64,000 bases of DNA from Cercis canadensis (GCA_003255065.1 QAOA01008363.1:107610-171609), one strand, 5' to 3'. Shown: positions 9,974 to 22,340, counted from the first letter of the stretch. Made by a program: numbers and translations. The notes: generated by a model from the sequence alone, not told the origin.

Positions 9974-11637
9974 TCCAAGTGCAGATTGAAGAACCCATAG
10001 CTACCCATTTGAAGAGCCATAGATAGCCTTGGTTCCTTTCATCTTGAGCTTCCATTGACGTTACAATTACATGAAGAACATGGGCACCATTTCCAGCAAG
10101 TTTTCATGCCCTCTTTGCTCGCAAAGGCATAGAGAAAAACAACCCAATAGACAATTTATTCATTAACTAGTATCTGAAAATTGGGGGAAAAAAAATTAAG
10201 TTGTTAACGTTACAAGAAATAAGGACCACTCATTAGTGGTCCTACATCTAGAACTATTCTAAAATTATTCATAATTGTACGTATATAAATTGCACACTTA
10301 ACGAAATTTGACCTTGACAGAAAATAATTTCAATAAGAGTGCTTAAATTTTAATTCTATTAATTCTTATTTCTTGTAATTTATATACACAATTGCAGAAT
10401 GTGTGGCAACAAATGAGTGGCTCTTGTATGATGTGCATGGGTGCCCATTTTGCTCTATACCATTAACGTCAGCCAAAAAAGGGACGACCTTCTTTTATGA
10501 GAAAAAAACAATGAAAAACCAACATATATGGTTTAGTTGACAAATTAAACTTTATGTGAAGTGAATCTTAAAGTAACATCAGAAGTTTAAACTCTGCTAA
10601 AAGTACTAATAGCCAAGTATATGCCAAAACCTGAACAAATGTTAGTCTCACAAAAAATATAAGAACTACGTCATAATAAATAAATAAAAAGCGATGAAAG
10701 TTTATAATTATGAGAAATTGGAAACACATCGATAATATTCTGAGTTTTGGTGTAAATAGTGCTAATGCTTAGGGGGAAAAAGTGGTTGATTTCCAACCCA
10801 AAATGACAATATCAATATTCAAGTAATTGCCTTACTTGGCAATTCAGAAGTTCTCTTTCCCACAAATGATTTTTTTTCAGTCCTATGGGATTACCTTGAA
10901 ACAATCCAATTCAAAGTAAGGCTTTTCCTTTTCAATAATTAAATTTCGTTTACCACATTGGAGTATGCTTTTTTTCTCACATGCGTTTCCTTCATTGTCT
11001 GGTGTTTGAGCATATCGAGTTTTTAGATGCCAACTCTGCTGATTTCCTTTTTTTGAAAATCTTTAATGGATGAAAGCAACGTGATGCACACATATGTGTT
11101 TGTTTCTGTAACTCTGAAAGTTCTTTGCCAACTGATGTGAAGATATGGCAAAATTTTCTCTTTCTTTGAAATTTTGCACATGATTTTTGGAATTGAGTAT
11201 TGGTTCATTAGGAGCATGTTAACTTGTGGGCCTGCTTTTCAAATGCTCCACACACTTCTCTGTAACTCAAGTGCCACATAAATGGATGAACAAAAACCCA
11301 GTTAAAATAAATAAATAAATCATTGAGAAAGTTTTTACTTTAATATAGTGATTTGATACAAAGAAACACTTTTTTCTTTTGTCACTATTCTTCTGCTGAA
11401 TATAAATTAAGAAGGGCATTCATATAGAACTATTTATTTATGAGTTTAAAACATATCAACTTGATAACACAAACTACTTGCTTGGAGACCTTATTTTACT
11501 TATCCTTTTGCAGTTTTGTCTGAGCTGAACAAGATTAGAGAGAAAGCAAAATGATGCCTTCTCTCTAACCCATTTCTTTATGTCCTTTACACTGTCTTCC
11601 TCTGTGTGTCAAAGGCATCTGCATTTTTTGTTTCCCC
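9974..11637. other. Intergenic, upstream of cyclopropane synthase gene
   Basis: No supported gene. A segment at about 10210-10440 has inverted ends (CCACTCATTAGTGG and CCACTCATTTGT reversed) and an ACAATTGTA-type core like the putative MITEs at 3475 and 21975. The remainder is AT-rich and unremarkable. Confidence 0.45.
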
Positions 11638-11646
11638 TCTTCTCTC

Positions 11647-11714
<68 letters not shown>
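11638..11714. repeat. CT microsatellite
   Basis: About 37 CT units with one G interruption lie roughly 330 bp upstream of the cyclopropane synthase start codon. Pyrimidine-rich microsatellites are common in plant promoters and leaders. Open frames on either strand here are products of the repeat and not genes. Confidence 0.95.
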
Positions 11715-11717
<3 letters not shown>

Positions 11718-12046
11718 AGAGTGGATAAGGCACTTATTGGTGGAAAATCCATCTGGGATTTTGAGAAAAATACCAATTTCTCTTTGAGTTTTCAAAGTCT
11801 TGTCCTTTTAATTCTTGATTCACTAGTAAGCCACTCATAATGTGCTGAAATCAATTTGGATCTTCTTGTATGATCACTATTATTGTCTTTCTAGGCACTA
11901 TAATGTGTGGACTTTTAAGCTCCACGTATCTGTTTACTATCCCCAGAATGCTCTAAAAAGTTTTTACCTTCTTGGTTCTGTATATTAATGTATGCAGATT
12001 ACTGTAATTGAGAGAGGGCATTGAGATAGAAATTAAGGCAGCAAAG

Positions 12047-15000
12047 ATGAGAGTGGCAGTGGCTGGTGCTGGGATTAGTGGGCTGGTTTCTGCATATTTT
12101 TTGGCCAAAGAAGGAGTAAATGTAGTGCTATATGAGAAAGAGGACTACTTGGGAGGCCATGCCAAGACTGTTAACTTTGATGGAGTTGATTTGGACCTGG
12201 GTTTCATGGTCTTCAACCGGGTAAGTTTATGTGCAATATTTACTTTATTTAAATCTTCTAGCTTTTCTCTTTTTCTCTTCTGTTTCTCTCTTTTCTTCTC
12301 ACACAATATTCAAATGGGTTCTGATTAATTATACAAAAAAATGGTAATTTTAGTAAGAAATATTACTTCAAGATCTGTATATTATTTGCATTGTCCATAA
12401 TAACATGATGGAGGGAGCATAAGGGTGTCTCTCTCTCCATTTTCATGGCAGTTTTCTTTTGTAAGTTAGTTAAGGTGAAGAAAATTGTGTCAAATTCTCA
12501 TATACAGGTGTGTAGTTCAATTAAACCAAGGGTGAGAAACTGAGATTTAGTACAAATCCAAGAGCAATTTTATGCATAGTTTTTAATAGACGAAACTCAC
12601 ATTTTGTTCATCTTTTCCCTTTCTTTCTCAGAAAGCTTTACTGTTCTAGATTTGAAGAGCAAGAAAAAGATAACAACTTTTCAGATTTGATAAAGTTATG
12701 CTTTGTTGGGCATGGAAAGTTGGAAACTCTATTCAAGTTTTCTAACCAAAGAGGCTTAACCTACGTCATGAGTTGGTAGCATTTGTAGTTTAAAGATTTA
12801 AGAATAATTTAACATCTGCAGGCAAATAATCAGTCATAGAGTAAACATACATTTACCTCCTTAAGGGTTTGTTTGGGAGTTAAATTTGGGGGGAAAGGAG
12901 AGGAAATGAAAGGAGTAAATGTGTCATTCCCCTTGTTTGGGAGTTCAAGATTTAAAAAGGAAAGGAAATCAAGGGGTAATCTCAAACCCTTGCATTCCTT
13001 TTTTGCATCACTTTTGTGTTTCCCCAATTTAGAGGGTTTGGAGAGAAAAAAAGAGTAGTTTACTATTATACCTCTATTTATTTCTTCAAAAAAAATTTCA
13101 AACACTATTTAGATAACATTATTAAATTTTATATTGAATATATTTATTTTATAAATAAAGGATAAATTTGTAAAATTGTAAATTTTTATTTCTTTCCTTT
13201 CCTTTCCTCTCCTTTTGCTCATTTTAATCATCCAAACAAAGGAGAGGAAAACNAATAGCTAAAAAAATAACATCCCCAGCGTAAGCATACCGTGAGAATA
13301 TTTATTAAAAACAATTAAAAAAAAAATTCCCACGGTATAAAATCCTGGGGAATTTCTCAAAATAAAATTAAAAAATAAATTTTCACTGTAGGGTTTGTGG
13401 GAATAGGTTCATTGACCTCAATATTATATTCTAGAAATAATTTTACATATTTATTATATTTTTTAACTTATTTATCTCAATATTACACTTTTTAAAAAAA
13501 TTAAAAATTAAAAAAAAATAACAAAGGCGAGCTGGGGCCCACTGGACGTGCCAGCTGTCAGCTGGTGTGTCTCCACCGAACACGCCGACTGACAACTAGC
13601 ATGTACAAATACTAGTGTGTGTTATTTTGTCAAGCAGTTGGTACAAATACTGGTGAAATTACCCTCTGGGAACTTGGATTGCGGGAAAGGTTGCTCTCAA
13701 ACCCATTCAAGATATGGGATATCGCAGCATGCTTATTGGCATTTCAGGTTTTAAATAATTTTTCAGTGATAGTTCTTTGCATTAGCTGATTGGATATGCC
13801 ATTGTCAGTCGGCGTATTCAGTAGGGACACATCCGCTGGCAACTGATGTGTTCAGTGGACCCCAGTTCACCTTTGTTTTTTATTTTAATTTTTAATTTTT
13901 TTAAAAATATAATATTAAAATAAATAAATTAAAAAGTGTAATAAACATATAAATTTATTTTTAAAATGATATATTCCAGTCAAAGAGCCGTGGGAATACT
14001 CATAAAAAAAAATTAAATAAAAAAGAAGTTCTCATGGTAAAAGTTGTGAGAGTTTCTCAAAAAGAAATTGATTTCTATGAGAAAGATTTGGTATTCAAGG
14101 ATGTAGGATTTGTAGGAAATATGGAGGAGCCACCACATGGTTTTTCGAAGCCTGAATGAGAAGCACAAGCGCTTCAATGTGTTCAAAGCTAATGTGATGC
14201 ATGAAACCATGTAGTGAATCTTCTACCTCTCATACAAATCCCACAAGTTATCCTCAAAAATAAAATCCTTCTCATGGAAAACAAAACTCTCCGCAACTCC
14301 AAGAACCAAAGCAAGTTATAGAACAACGCACAAGAGATTCTTTATTTCCTTATTGCTTGGAAAAGATTCAATAGAAGATGTGAAAAACAGAGAGAGAAAG
14401 AGAAATAGAGAGAGAAGGTGAACGTGAAAAGAGAGAAATTAGAGGGAAAATGACGCCACCAATAGAGTAAACAGTAGTGGCACCACCTGTAGAATGGCAC
14501 CAGTGTTTATCTGAACCTGTGACATCTCATTTTGTGTAATATTAAAATAATGAACATTAGTATTTAGGGAAATAATTTCAAAACATCCATATTAGGAGAA
14601 ATGGTTTGCAAAATTGCATTATTGTTTCAAATTTTCGATTACATATCAAGGCATGGGTCGAAACAAGAAAACAAGAGTATTCTATGTGGGATGATCAATC
14701 TAGTGTGCCATAGATTCTAGACCAAGAAACAAGTTCTTATGGCCAATTCCACAAGTGAAATGAAAACACAATTAGAATTGACAACCAGAATAATCTATGC
14801 TACTTGTTTAACTAGGCTCAAATGTCCCATTGGGTGAAACAAATTGCGCAGGATAACCTTATCAATTCTACCTTTATTATCCATTACACTTATGCTACTA
14901 AAGAATTTATTGTTTTTTTGTGCATAAGCTACGCCAAGTTTCATTAAAATGTCCAGTTATCAATCAAGTGTTAATTGCATGATACATAATTCTACTGAGA

Positions 15001-18000
15001 CAATGTGATTACAATAATGGTAGTGTGAGAATGTTGATGGTGTAACAATGGGTTATTTAACAGGTGACTTATCCAAATATGATGGAATTCTTTGAGAGTC
15101 TAGGAGTTGATATGGAATTATCAGACATGTCATTCTCTGTGAGCCTAGACAAAGGCAGGGGCTATGAGTGGGGTAGCCGAAATGGTTTGTCCAGCTTGTT
15201 TGCTCAGAAGACTAATATGTTGAATCCTTACTTTTGGCAAATGATTAGGGAAATCATCAAGTTCAAAGATGACGTTTTAAGGCAAGTCATTACTTCTCTC
15301 TATATTTAATTGTTTATTAGTAAATACTACAAAGTAATTTATATATATAGCAGAAATTCTGCACTTATTTTTGCTCATAGAATGTTGAAAGTTCAATAGC
15401 ATAAGCATTTGGACTATTCTCAATGCTTTATTCATGTATTATATGGTATAATCTTATGGTGGTTTTATTCCTTGAACATCATCAAATTCGTTAGGATTTT
15501 TTTTTTAACTAAGACTATTCCAAGTTTTAACTCTTTTTGGTCTTGGGATTCTGTCAAAGGAGAAATAAAATGCCTTAAAATAAAAATTGAGAAGAAGACT
15601 AACTGGCAGTGTAGAGTTAACAATTGGTTTTCTGTACAAGTGTTTATAACCTGTTAAACCAACTTGTTTCCTCTTCTTTTCTTGTTTCATTGCAGCTATC
15701 TTGATGTGCTTGAGAATAACCCAGATATTGATCGCAATGAGACTTTGGGGCAGTTCATCAAGTCAAGGGGTTACTCAGAATTGTTTCAGAAGGCTTACCT
15801 TGTGAGACACGTTACATCCTAGACTATAATTTTCTGCCTATTCTGTAAAAATATAGTCTTTGCTTAGTTGATATAGTAACATTTAAGTAACTGTAGGCTC
15901 CAGTTTGTGGTTCTATTTGGTCCTGCCCTTCTGATGGAGTCTTGAGCTTTTCTGCTTTCTCAGTTCTCTCATTTTGCCGCAATCACCATCTACTTCAGGT
16001 ACTAGTGCAATTGACCTTTTCTGAACTTACATGGTAATGGTGTTTTAGTGTCGACAAGAGTACTTGTTGATTCACTTGGTTCTCTTTTCAGCTCTTTGGC
16101 CGCCCAGAATGGCTCACCGTCAGATGGCGCTCACAAAACTATGTTAAGAAGGTGCCATGTATTGATTATGATAGTAAGCCTTAGTTCTTTACATTTTTGG
16201 AACAGTTTTAGTGTCACTTAATTACATAGTCAACTGTTGGTTGCTGATTCTTTGTTGGAAAAATCAGGTTAGAGAAGAGCTTGAGAGTAAAAGTTGTCAA
16301 ATAAAAACTAGTTGTGAGGTACACTCAGTTTCAACATCTGATAAAGGTGCGTGATCAACAAATTTCCTTCCACTTATTGAGTCCTTCTTTGCTATGAATG
16401 AGTCATGCACTTATAGTTATATGGTTTTCATTTCTTAAACTTTTCTTTCAATACATGGAAATGCAATATGCAAACTTAGAACATTGTTCAGTAAAAAACT
16501 TGCTGCCATGTGGTAGTTCTATCCCAGTTTAGATGGGGAAGGTCTTTACTTAAATTAACCTTATTGATCAGCCTAGGAGTTCTCCTTTTCCAAATGTTAT
16601 TTTAGTAACAAAATTTGGAAGAAATCTTGCAGGATGTGTTGTGCACTGTAAAGATGGTTCCCAAGAAATGTATGATGGATGCATAATGGCAGTACATGCT
16701 CCTGATGCTCTAAGAATATTAGGAGATCATGCAACACCGGATGAGCGTAGGATACTTGGCGCTTTTCAATATGTGTACAGGTAAATTCCATCCTCCTAAA
16801 TTGCAATTACTAGCCATCCTCTTACATTTAGAATAAGATTATGTCAAAGCTTGTAAAGGGCACATGCATTTATCATATCAAATGCTTGTATTAGAGTTCA
16901 TGTTTGCATAGTGATTCCAAATTGTGGATATAGACCTGTTTTCACACAATAGGAAGACACCATTCATAAAATTCTTCTTGGGAATTCATGAGACTTTAGG
17001 CTTTTGGGTTGGTGGTTAAATGCATGCATGTGTCCTAAATGTGTGGTGCTAAAATTGAGAATCTTTTGTTGCCTACATTCAAATAAGTCCAAATGCAGAA
17101 TTATTGTTTAACTGTGTATTGGCAGTGATATTTTTCTACATCGTGACAAAAATTTAATGCCCCAAAACCCAGCAGCATGGAGTGCATGGAATTTTCTTGG
17201 AAACACAGACAACAAAGTGTGTTTGACATACTGGCTCAATACTCTTCAGGTCAGTATCATTTATCCTCTTAGAAAAAGCTAGTTTCCTATCACATTAGAT
17301 AAGAAATCACCTCAAACTTTTGACATTTAACCATAAATGAAGCTAAATATATTGAATCAGAAACACAGGATATGGTTGTGCTCTTATGAGCAAAGTTTAA
17401 TCGCCTGCATGCTACTAAAATATAGTTTCATGAGCTCATTTCGCCCATAAAGAAATATATTTAGCCTTGAATATGTGAACTTGCAGAATCTTGGAGATAC
17501 AAATCTTCCCTTTCTTGTAACTCTCAATCCAGATCATACACCAAAAAATACCTTGCTTAAGTGGACAACTGGCCATCCATTCCCATCTGTTGCTGCTACA
17601 AAAGCTTCATATGAGCTAGACCACATTCAAGGGAAAAGGAGAATCTGGTTTTGTGGGGCCTACACAGGTTACCTCCTTCTTACTGCTATTGCTCTTCAGC
17701 TTTAAATGATGTTTGTTTTAACAACTCTCAAAAACAAGACAATTTCTTGATCCAGCATAAAGGCATTATATGCAAGCAAAGCACTGAAACTATACAGAAG
17801 AAACAAATTTCTCTTAATTGGTAAATACATATACAGAATTGGGATCCAAATGATACAGGACTCCGTTACTCAAATACTGGAATGGTTTTGACTATATATA
17901 GTTCCTTATATATCTACTTTCTGTTGTTCAAAGCTGCTATTTTCTTGTGTCTTTGAACAAAAACATGGCTTTACTTTGAAATTCAGATCCACTTCAAATC

Positions 18001-21000
18001 TACCACTGATTTGAATCTATCTTTGTGCTTTTCAGGTTACGGATTTCATGAGGATGGATTAAAGGTAGTATGAGCTAACTTAATAAGAAAAAGTAAATGA
18101 TTTGTTATATTGAAGAACGAAACTAGTCAAACCTGTTTTCTTGTATGAATTACCAACATAAGTTAAAAGTTTCTTCAAAGAGTAACCCTAAGTAATATAT
18201 GTCTAGGCAATCAATTTATGGAATCAAATTAGATGAAAATAATAGACTAAACATTAAGTTTCAAATCTCAGGCTGGCAAGATTGCAGCACATGGTATTCT
18301 TGGAAATAGCTGTGTTCTTCTAAGCAATCCAAAACACATGGTGCCTTCTTGGACAGAGCTGGGAGCCCGCCTTTTCGTTACCAGATTCCTAAATTTTTAT
18401 ATTTCTACTGGATGTTTAATGTGAGTTCACTTTCAACAATATGTTGACATCATTTTTATATAAAAACCTTCAGTTATCTGCTGATGTACATGCATTCCTT
18501 TTAAGGTTCCAAGCTCTATCAGGATGACTTAAGTCTAATAGTGAGCTTCCTCATGGCTAAGAGCCATTAGCTCATTTTTCTCTGGGATAGCATGAACCTA
18601 TTTCACTCTTTCAAGTCAGTGATATGATATTTATGTCAGAAATTTTGCATGTAACTGAGATAATTGAACTTTATATTTACAGTTTATTGGAGGAGGGAGG
18701 AACAATATTTACCTTTGAGGGAACCGGAAAAAAGAGCTTTCTGAGATGTGTTATGAGAATCCACAATCCCCAATTCTATTGGAAGGTAGAATGATTGATG
18801 TTATTCTAAGTCTAGAACATATAATACATGCTCATTTTGTCAAATCCACTGTAATTCTTTTGCATTTTTTTGTCAGGTTATGACACAGGCTGATTTAGGC
18901 ATTGCAGATGCATATATCAATGGGGACTTTTCTTTTGTTGATAAAGATGAGGGTCTTTTAAATCTTTTCTTGGTAGGAACAATGATCCAATTCATAAACA
19001 AAAATATCTCTTTTGGTCTTCTATGTACCTAGCTTGCTGACTTTTACTACAGATTCTCATAGCCAACAGAGATTCATGTGCTGCCAGTTCAAAATTGAAG
19101 AAGACTAGGTATGTTGATTGTCGAAGTGTATGGATTCCTAGATTGAAGTATTACTCATATTTGCATACCAAGCTTTCTCCTTTTGATGCCTTTAGGGGTT
19201 GGTGGACACCAGTTTTCTTCACAGCTGGTATAGCATCTGCAAGGTATTTCATTGAGCATGTTTCAAGGAAAAATACTCTTACCCAGGCTCGCAGGAACAT
19301 CTCTAGACATTATGATTTGGTATGAGATTATAATGATTCGAAATCCCCTATGTTCAATGATATCATGAACAAAGAAAACATGTAACTCATTATGTTCCAT
19401 CTCTATAATGTTGTGTGTGCATATGACTCATCATGCATAGTTGTTAATATGTCAATGAAAATATGTTGTAGATGAAAAAATTGGTTGAAAATCTAATTTT
19501 GGAGCTGGGTTTTCTCCAAAAAACTGTATATCGAAGTTTTCTTGAAGACACTTGGAATACAAGGGATCTTTTGAGAATTAAAAAATAGATAGTAGGTTAA
19601 ACATGGTTAGGATCACTACTATATATATGAAAAATTTTAGCATGTGGCATAACAGTTGAAGTTCTATTTAACTGGCCTCATTAATATATCTTTTACTCAC
19701 TGTAGGACTCTTTCTCTGTTGATCTTAAGTTTCTTTCCCTTCTATGATTTGCTGTATGCTGAAACTATGCTCTATGATAGCAAAAGCTAACAGTTCATTT
19801 TTGGTGTTTTTTTCAGAGCAATGAACTCTTTGCTCTCTTTTTGGATGAAACAATGACATACTCATGTGCAGTGTTCAAGGTCAGGATCAAGACTTTCTGA
19901 TACTTGACTCAAAATTACACCTGAAAATGATATTTCTCCTTCAAGTTTTTTAGTGGCACTGGTTAATATATGCTTTCTTTTCTTTCTTTGTTGAATTATG
20001 TAACAGAATGAAGCAGAAGATTTGAAGGATGCACAGATGAGAAAAATCTCTCTTCTGATTGAAAAAGTGAGTGTCTTTTATTGCAGATTTATTACTTATT
20101 TAGTTGTTATATTACTTAAGGTTTCTAATAATTTTTTTCTTTTTAATAAATCAAGGCTAGAATAGATAAGAAGCATGAAATTCTTGAAATTGGATGTGGA
20201 TGGGGAAACTTAGCCATTGAAGTTGTCAAACAAACTGGATGCAAATACACTGGCATCACTTTGTCCAAAGAGCAACTAAAATTTGCAGAAAAGAGAGTCA
20301 AAGATGCTGGGCTTCAGGTATTAAACTTGTTTACTTTTTAAACTAGTTCTCATACTCCATTACATTATGTATGGTTCAAAGATGATGAAAACTAGAACAT
20401 ACTCATATGCTGCAATAGGGGGAAAGAAATTAAGCTATCTATAGTTGGTTTCATGAACTTCATCATATAAAAGATCCCAGATACCTTGGAGACTTAATAA
20501 AATTGCATACTATTTTTTATCCTTGTTTAAAATTAAACCTCTATGTTTCATATTAAAGTGGCAGCATTCTTGTAATCTAATGTATATTATGAAATTAAAA
20601 TTTCTCAAGTCACTTAATTTTAATAAATCCTGTTACCAGGATCGTATCAGATTCCTTCTCTGTGACTATCGCCAATTACCAAAGACATACAAATATGATA
20701 GGATTATATCATGGTGAGCTTTTTTCCTCTAACTCTTAACAATATTTCCAACATGTTGCTACCTATTGCATGACATGTATTACTATATTTCAGTGAGATG
20801 ATAGAAGCTGTTGGTCATGAATATATGGAAGAGTTCTTTGGTTGTTGTGAATCAGTATTGGCAGATGATGGACTTCTTGTTCTCCAGGTATAATAACATA
20901 TAGGATATTGAACATTTGGTGTCTCTTTTACTTTTTCAACATGATTCTCATGTAATGGTTAGACTTCAAAACATTCAAGAGAATATGCTGGTTTATTCAG

Positions 21001-22340
21001 TAACTAGTCATCAAAGCTTCTAATATGAAGCACCGACACTCAAAAAAGGAGCTGTGTCCGTGTCTGACACGTATCAGACATCCGGACACTCTGACACTTG
21101 TGTCGATACTTCAACACCTCTATATAGTATATAATGAACAAAAAATATTAAATTTTAATATAGTTTCATCTATTTCTTAGTATTTTCTTGCTTATATATT
21201 TGAATACTTATATATGTACTAATATTTTTTTAACATATCTGCCATGTCGCGTCTGTTTCCCTAGAATTTAGATTTTGTTGTGGCATGCTATCCTTGTCAT
21301 GTTGTGTCCTATGTCTTGTGTCTGTGTACGTGCTTTATAGTAATCTATATTCTTTTTGGTATTGAAATTGCTGCTAACTTTTGAGCTTGATTATCACTTT
21401 CATCAGTTCATATCAATACCAGATAAGCGCTATGATGAGTACAGACGCAGTTCTGATTTCATAAAGGAATATATTTTTCCCGGTGGTTGCTTACCTTCTC
21501 TAAGTAGGATAACATCAGCCATGGCAGCTGCATCTAGACTCTGGTAAAAGCTAAATCTGATTGCAGAGTTCTACAAAGTGGGCATTTATCTTTTATTTTT
21601 TTACTCTTTCACTCTAAGAAATTACCTCAAATGCAGCGTGGAGCACATAGAAAACTTAGGAATTCATTACTACCAAACACTAAGGTGGTGGAGAAAGAAT
21701 TTCTTGGAGAAGCAGAGGTATGATATTAGCTAAATTATAGCCATTTAGTAGTACTTTCTTTTTTAAGTTATTACTTATTACAGTAACTTATTCTTGGTGA
21801 AACCTCTCTTTATGCTGTTAGAGAAATCATGGCTCTCGGATTTAATGAAAAGTTCATCCGGACATGGGAATACTATTTTGATTATTGTGCAGCTGGTTTC
21901 AAGTCACATACACTTGGAAATTATCAGGTATTAAATAGATTTACCATATATGAAATTTGGAAAAGATCATGCCATGTTTAGATAGGGCACCGCAACTACT
22001 TATTTGTGGTTGCATTGTACACAATTGTATAAAAATTACACAACTAAACAGAAAGTAATTTCAATAAGAAGAGTATAACTTAAAATTTCTTAACTGGGCA
22101 ATTTGTATATAGTTGTACAATTGACCTCAACCTAGGCAAGATGTGCACTATAGTTTGCACCATGAAATTTTTATGACATTGACTGCAATTTGAGTTTCTT
22201 GGATTTCTAATTGGCATGGTGATGCATCATTCAGCAGTGCCATTATTAACTAAAATTGTGTAATGTAGGTGGTTTTCTCACGTCCTGGCAACTTGTCTGC
22301 ATTCAGCAATCCATATAGAAGCTGGCCTTCAGCATGTTGA
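12047..22340 (+). CDS. CPS: Cyclopropane fatty acid synthase, FAD-oxidase plus SAM methyltransferase (24 exons, 865 aa)
   Basis: Plant cyclopropane synthases transfer the SAM methyl carbon across the double bond of an oleoyl chain on phospholipid, giving dihydrosterculic acid. Exons: 12047-12220, 15064-15281, 15696-15801, 15897-15998, 16092-16151, 16268-16346, 16633-16780, 17126-17249, 17487-17667, 18036-18064, 18272-18420, 18683-18785, 18877-18972, 19053-19108, 19196-19319, 19817-19879, 20007-20066, 20156-20317, 20640-20713, 20794-20887, 21407-21543, 21637-21717, 21822-21927, 22269-22340. They sum to 2598 nt with no break. The N-terminal half is amine-oxidase-like: FAD-binding GAGISG at residues 7-12 and IWFCGAY before the second flavin motif [12 protein letters not shown]. 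The C-terminal half is a CFA-type methyltransferase (from about residue 580) with [10 protein letters not shown] at 632-641, [11 protein letters not shown] and [12 protein letters not shown] 12047 is chosen because it directly opens the flavin fold. Intron 2 uses a GC donor. Length fits the plant family (about 865 aa). Confidence 0.96.
12862..13252 (+). mobile_element. MITE (TTTGTTTGG-end family), copy 1, in intron 1
   Basis: The element begins AGGGTTTGTTTGGGAG and has a purine-rich left part and a pyrimidine-rich right part ending CCAAACAAAGGAGAGG. It matches the reverse complement of 43999-44366 over most of its length, including the shared AT-rich core with AGATAACATTATTAAAT. The right terminus is cut by the N at 13253. 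No coding capacity. The TTTGTTTGG-type ends are hAT-like in style, but no target duplication could be defined. Confidence 0.7.
13435..13965. mobile_element. Foldback element with a captured TOPLESS-related exon in its loop
   Basis: Two imperfect arms of about 170 bp, at about 13435-13605 and 13785-13965, are reverse complements. Shared landmarks include ACAAAGGYGARCTGGGGYCCACTG, CGCCGACTGACAA and an AT-rich stretch with AAAAAAATTAAAAATTAAA. Flanking sequences at 13289-13370 and 13987-14068 resemble each other and carry CCGTGRGAAT/ATTCCCACGG motifs like transposon subterminal repeats. The loop holds an exon-like fragment described separately. Whether this is a MULE, CACTA or other foldback element is not decided. 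It lies in intron 1 of the cyclopropane synthase gene. Confidence 0.65.
13638..13747 (+). pseudogene. Captured exon of a TOPLESS-related (TPL/TPR) co-repressor gene
   Basis: Translation of this 110-nt segment gives 36 open codons including [19 protein letters not shown] and [10 protein letters not shown]. These match the WD40 region of plant TOPLESS-related transcriptional co-repressors. It is preceded by a pyrimidine-rich tract ending CAAGCAG and followed by CAG|GTTTTA, so a whole exon with its acceptor and donor appears to have been copied. No neighbouring TPR exons are present. It lies in the loop of the foldback element, on the same strand as the host gene. Confidence 0.75.
14035..14306. 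repeat. Inverted duplication of a KDEL-type papain-like protease gene fragment
   Basis: The + strand from about 14064 encodes pieces of the propeptide start of a plant KDEL-tailed cysteine endopeptidase: DFYEKDL, then in another frame WRSHH and [19 protein letters not shown], ending near 14195. The reverse complement of about 14202-14282 encodes the same region again, [18 protein letters not shown], followed by a stop where the family has Trp. The arms (about 14035-14150 and 14202-14306) therefore pair as an imperfect stem, with about 50 bp of protease sequence in the loop. Frameshifts and stops rule out a protein product. It lies right after the TOPLESS-carrying foldback in intron 1. Confidence 0.7.
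21975..22155. repeat. Putative MITE in last intron of the full gene
   Basis: It resembles 3475-3720 and occupies the same intron of the full-length gene. A GCAACTACTTATTTGTGG-like left end and an internal ACAATTGTA core are visible. The right end is less clear. Confidence 0.35.

Noticed and set aside
11565-11840. Open frames across the CT microsatellite
   Set aside because: They consist of Ser-Leu or Arg-Glu repeats produced by the microsatellite.
12008-12046. A longer N-terminus for cyclopropane synthase starting at a TTG
   Set aside because: The family starts at the ATG right before the [10 protein letters not shown] flavin motif; the extension needs a non-ATG start and has no homologous residues.
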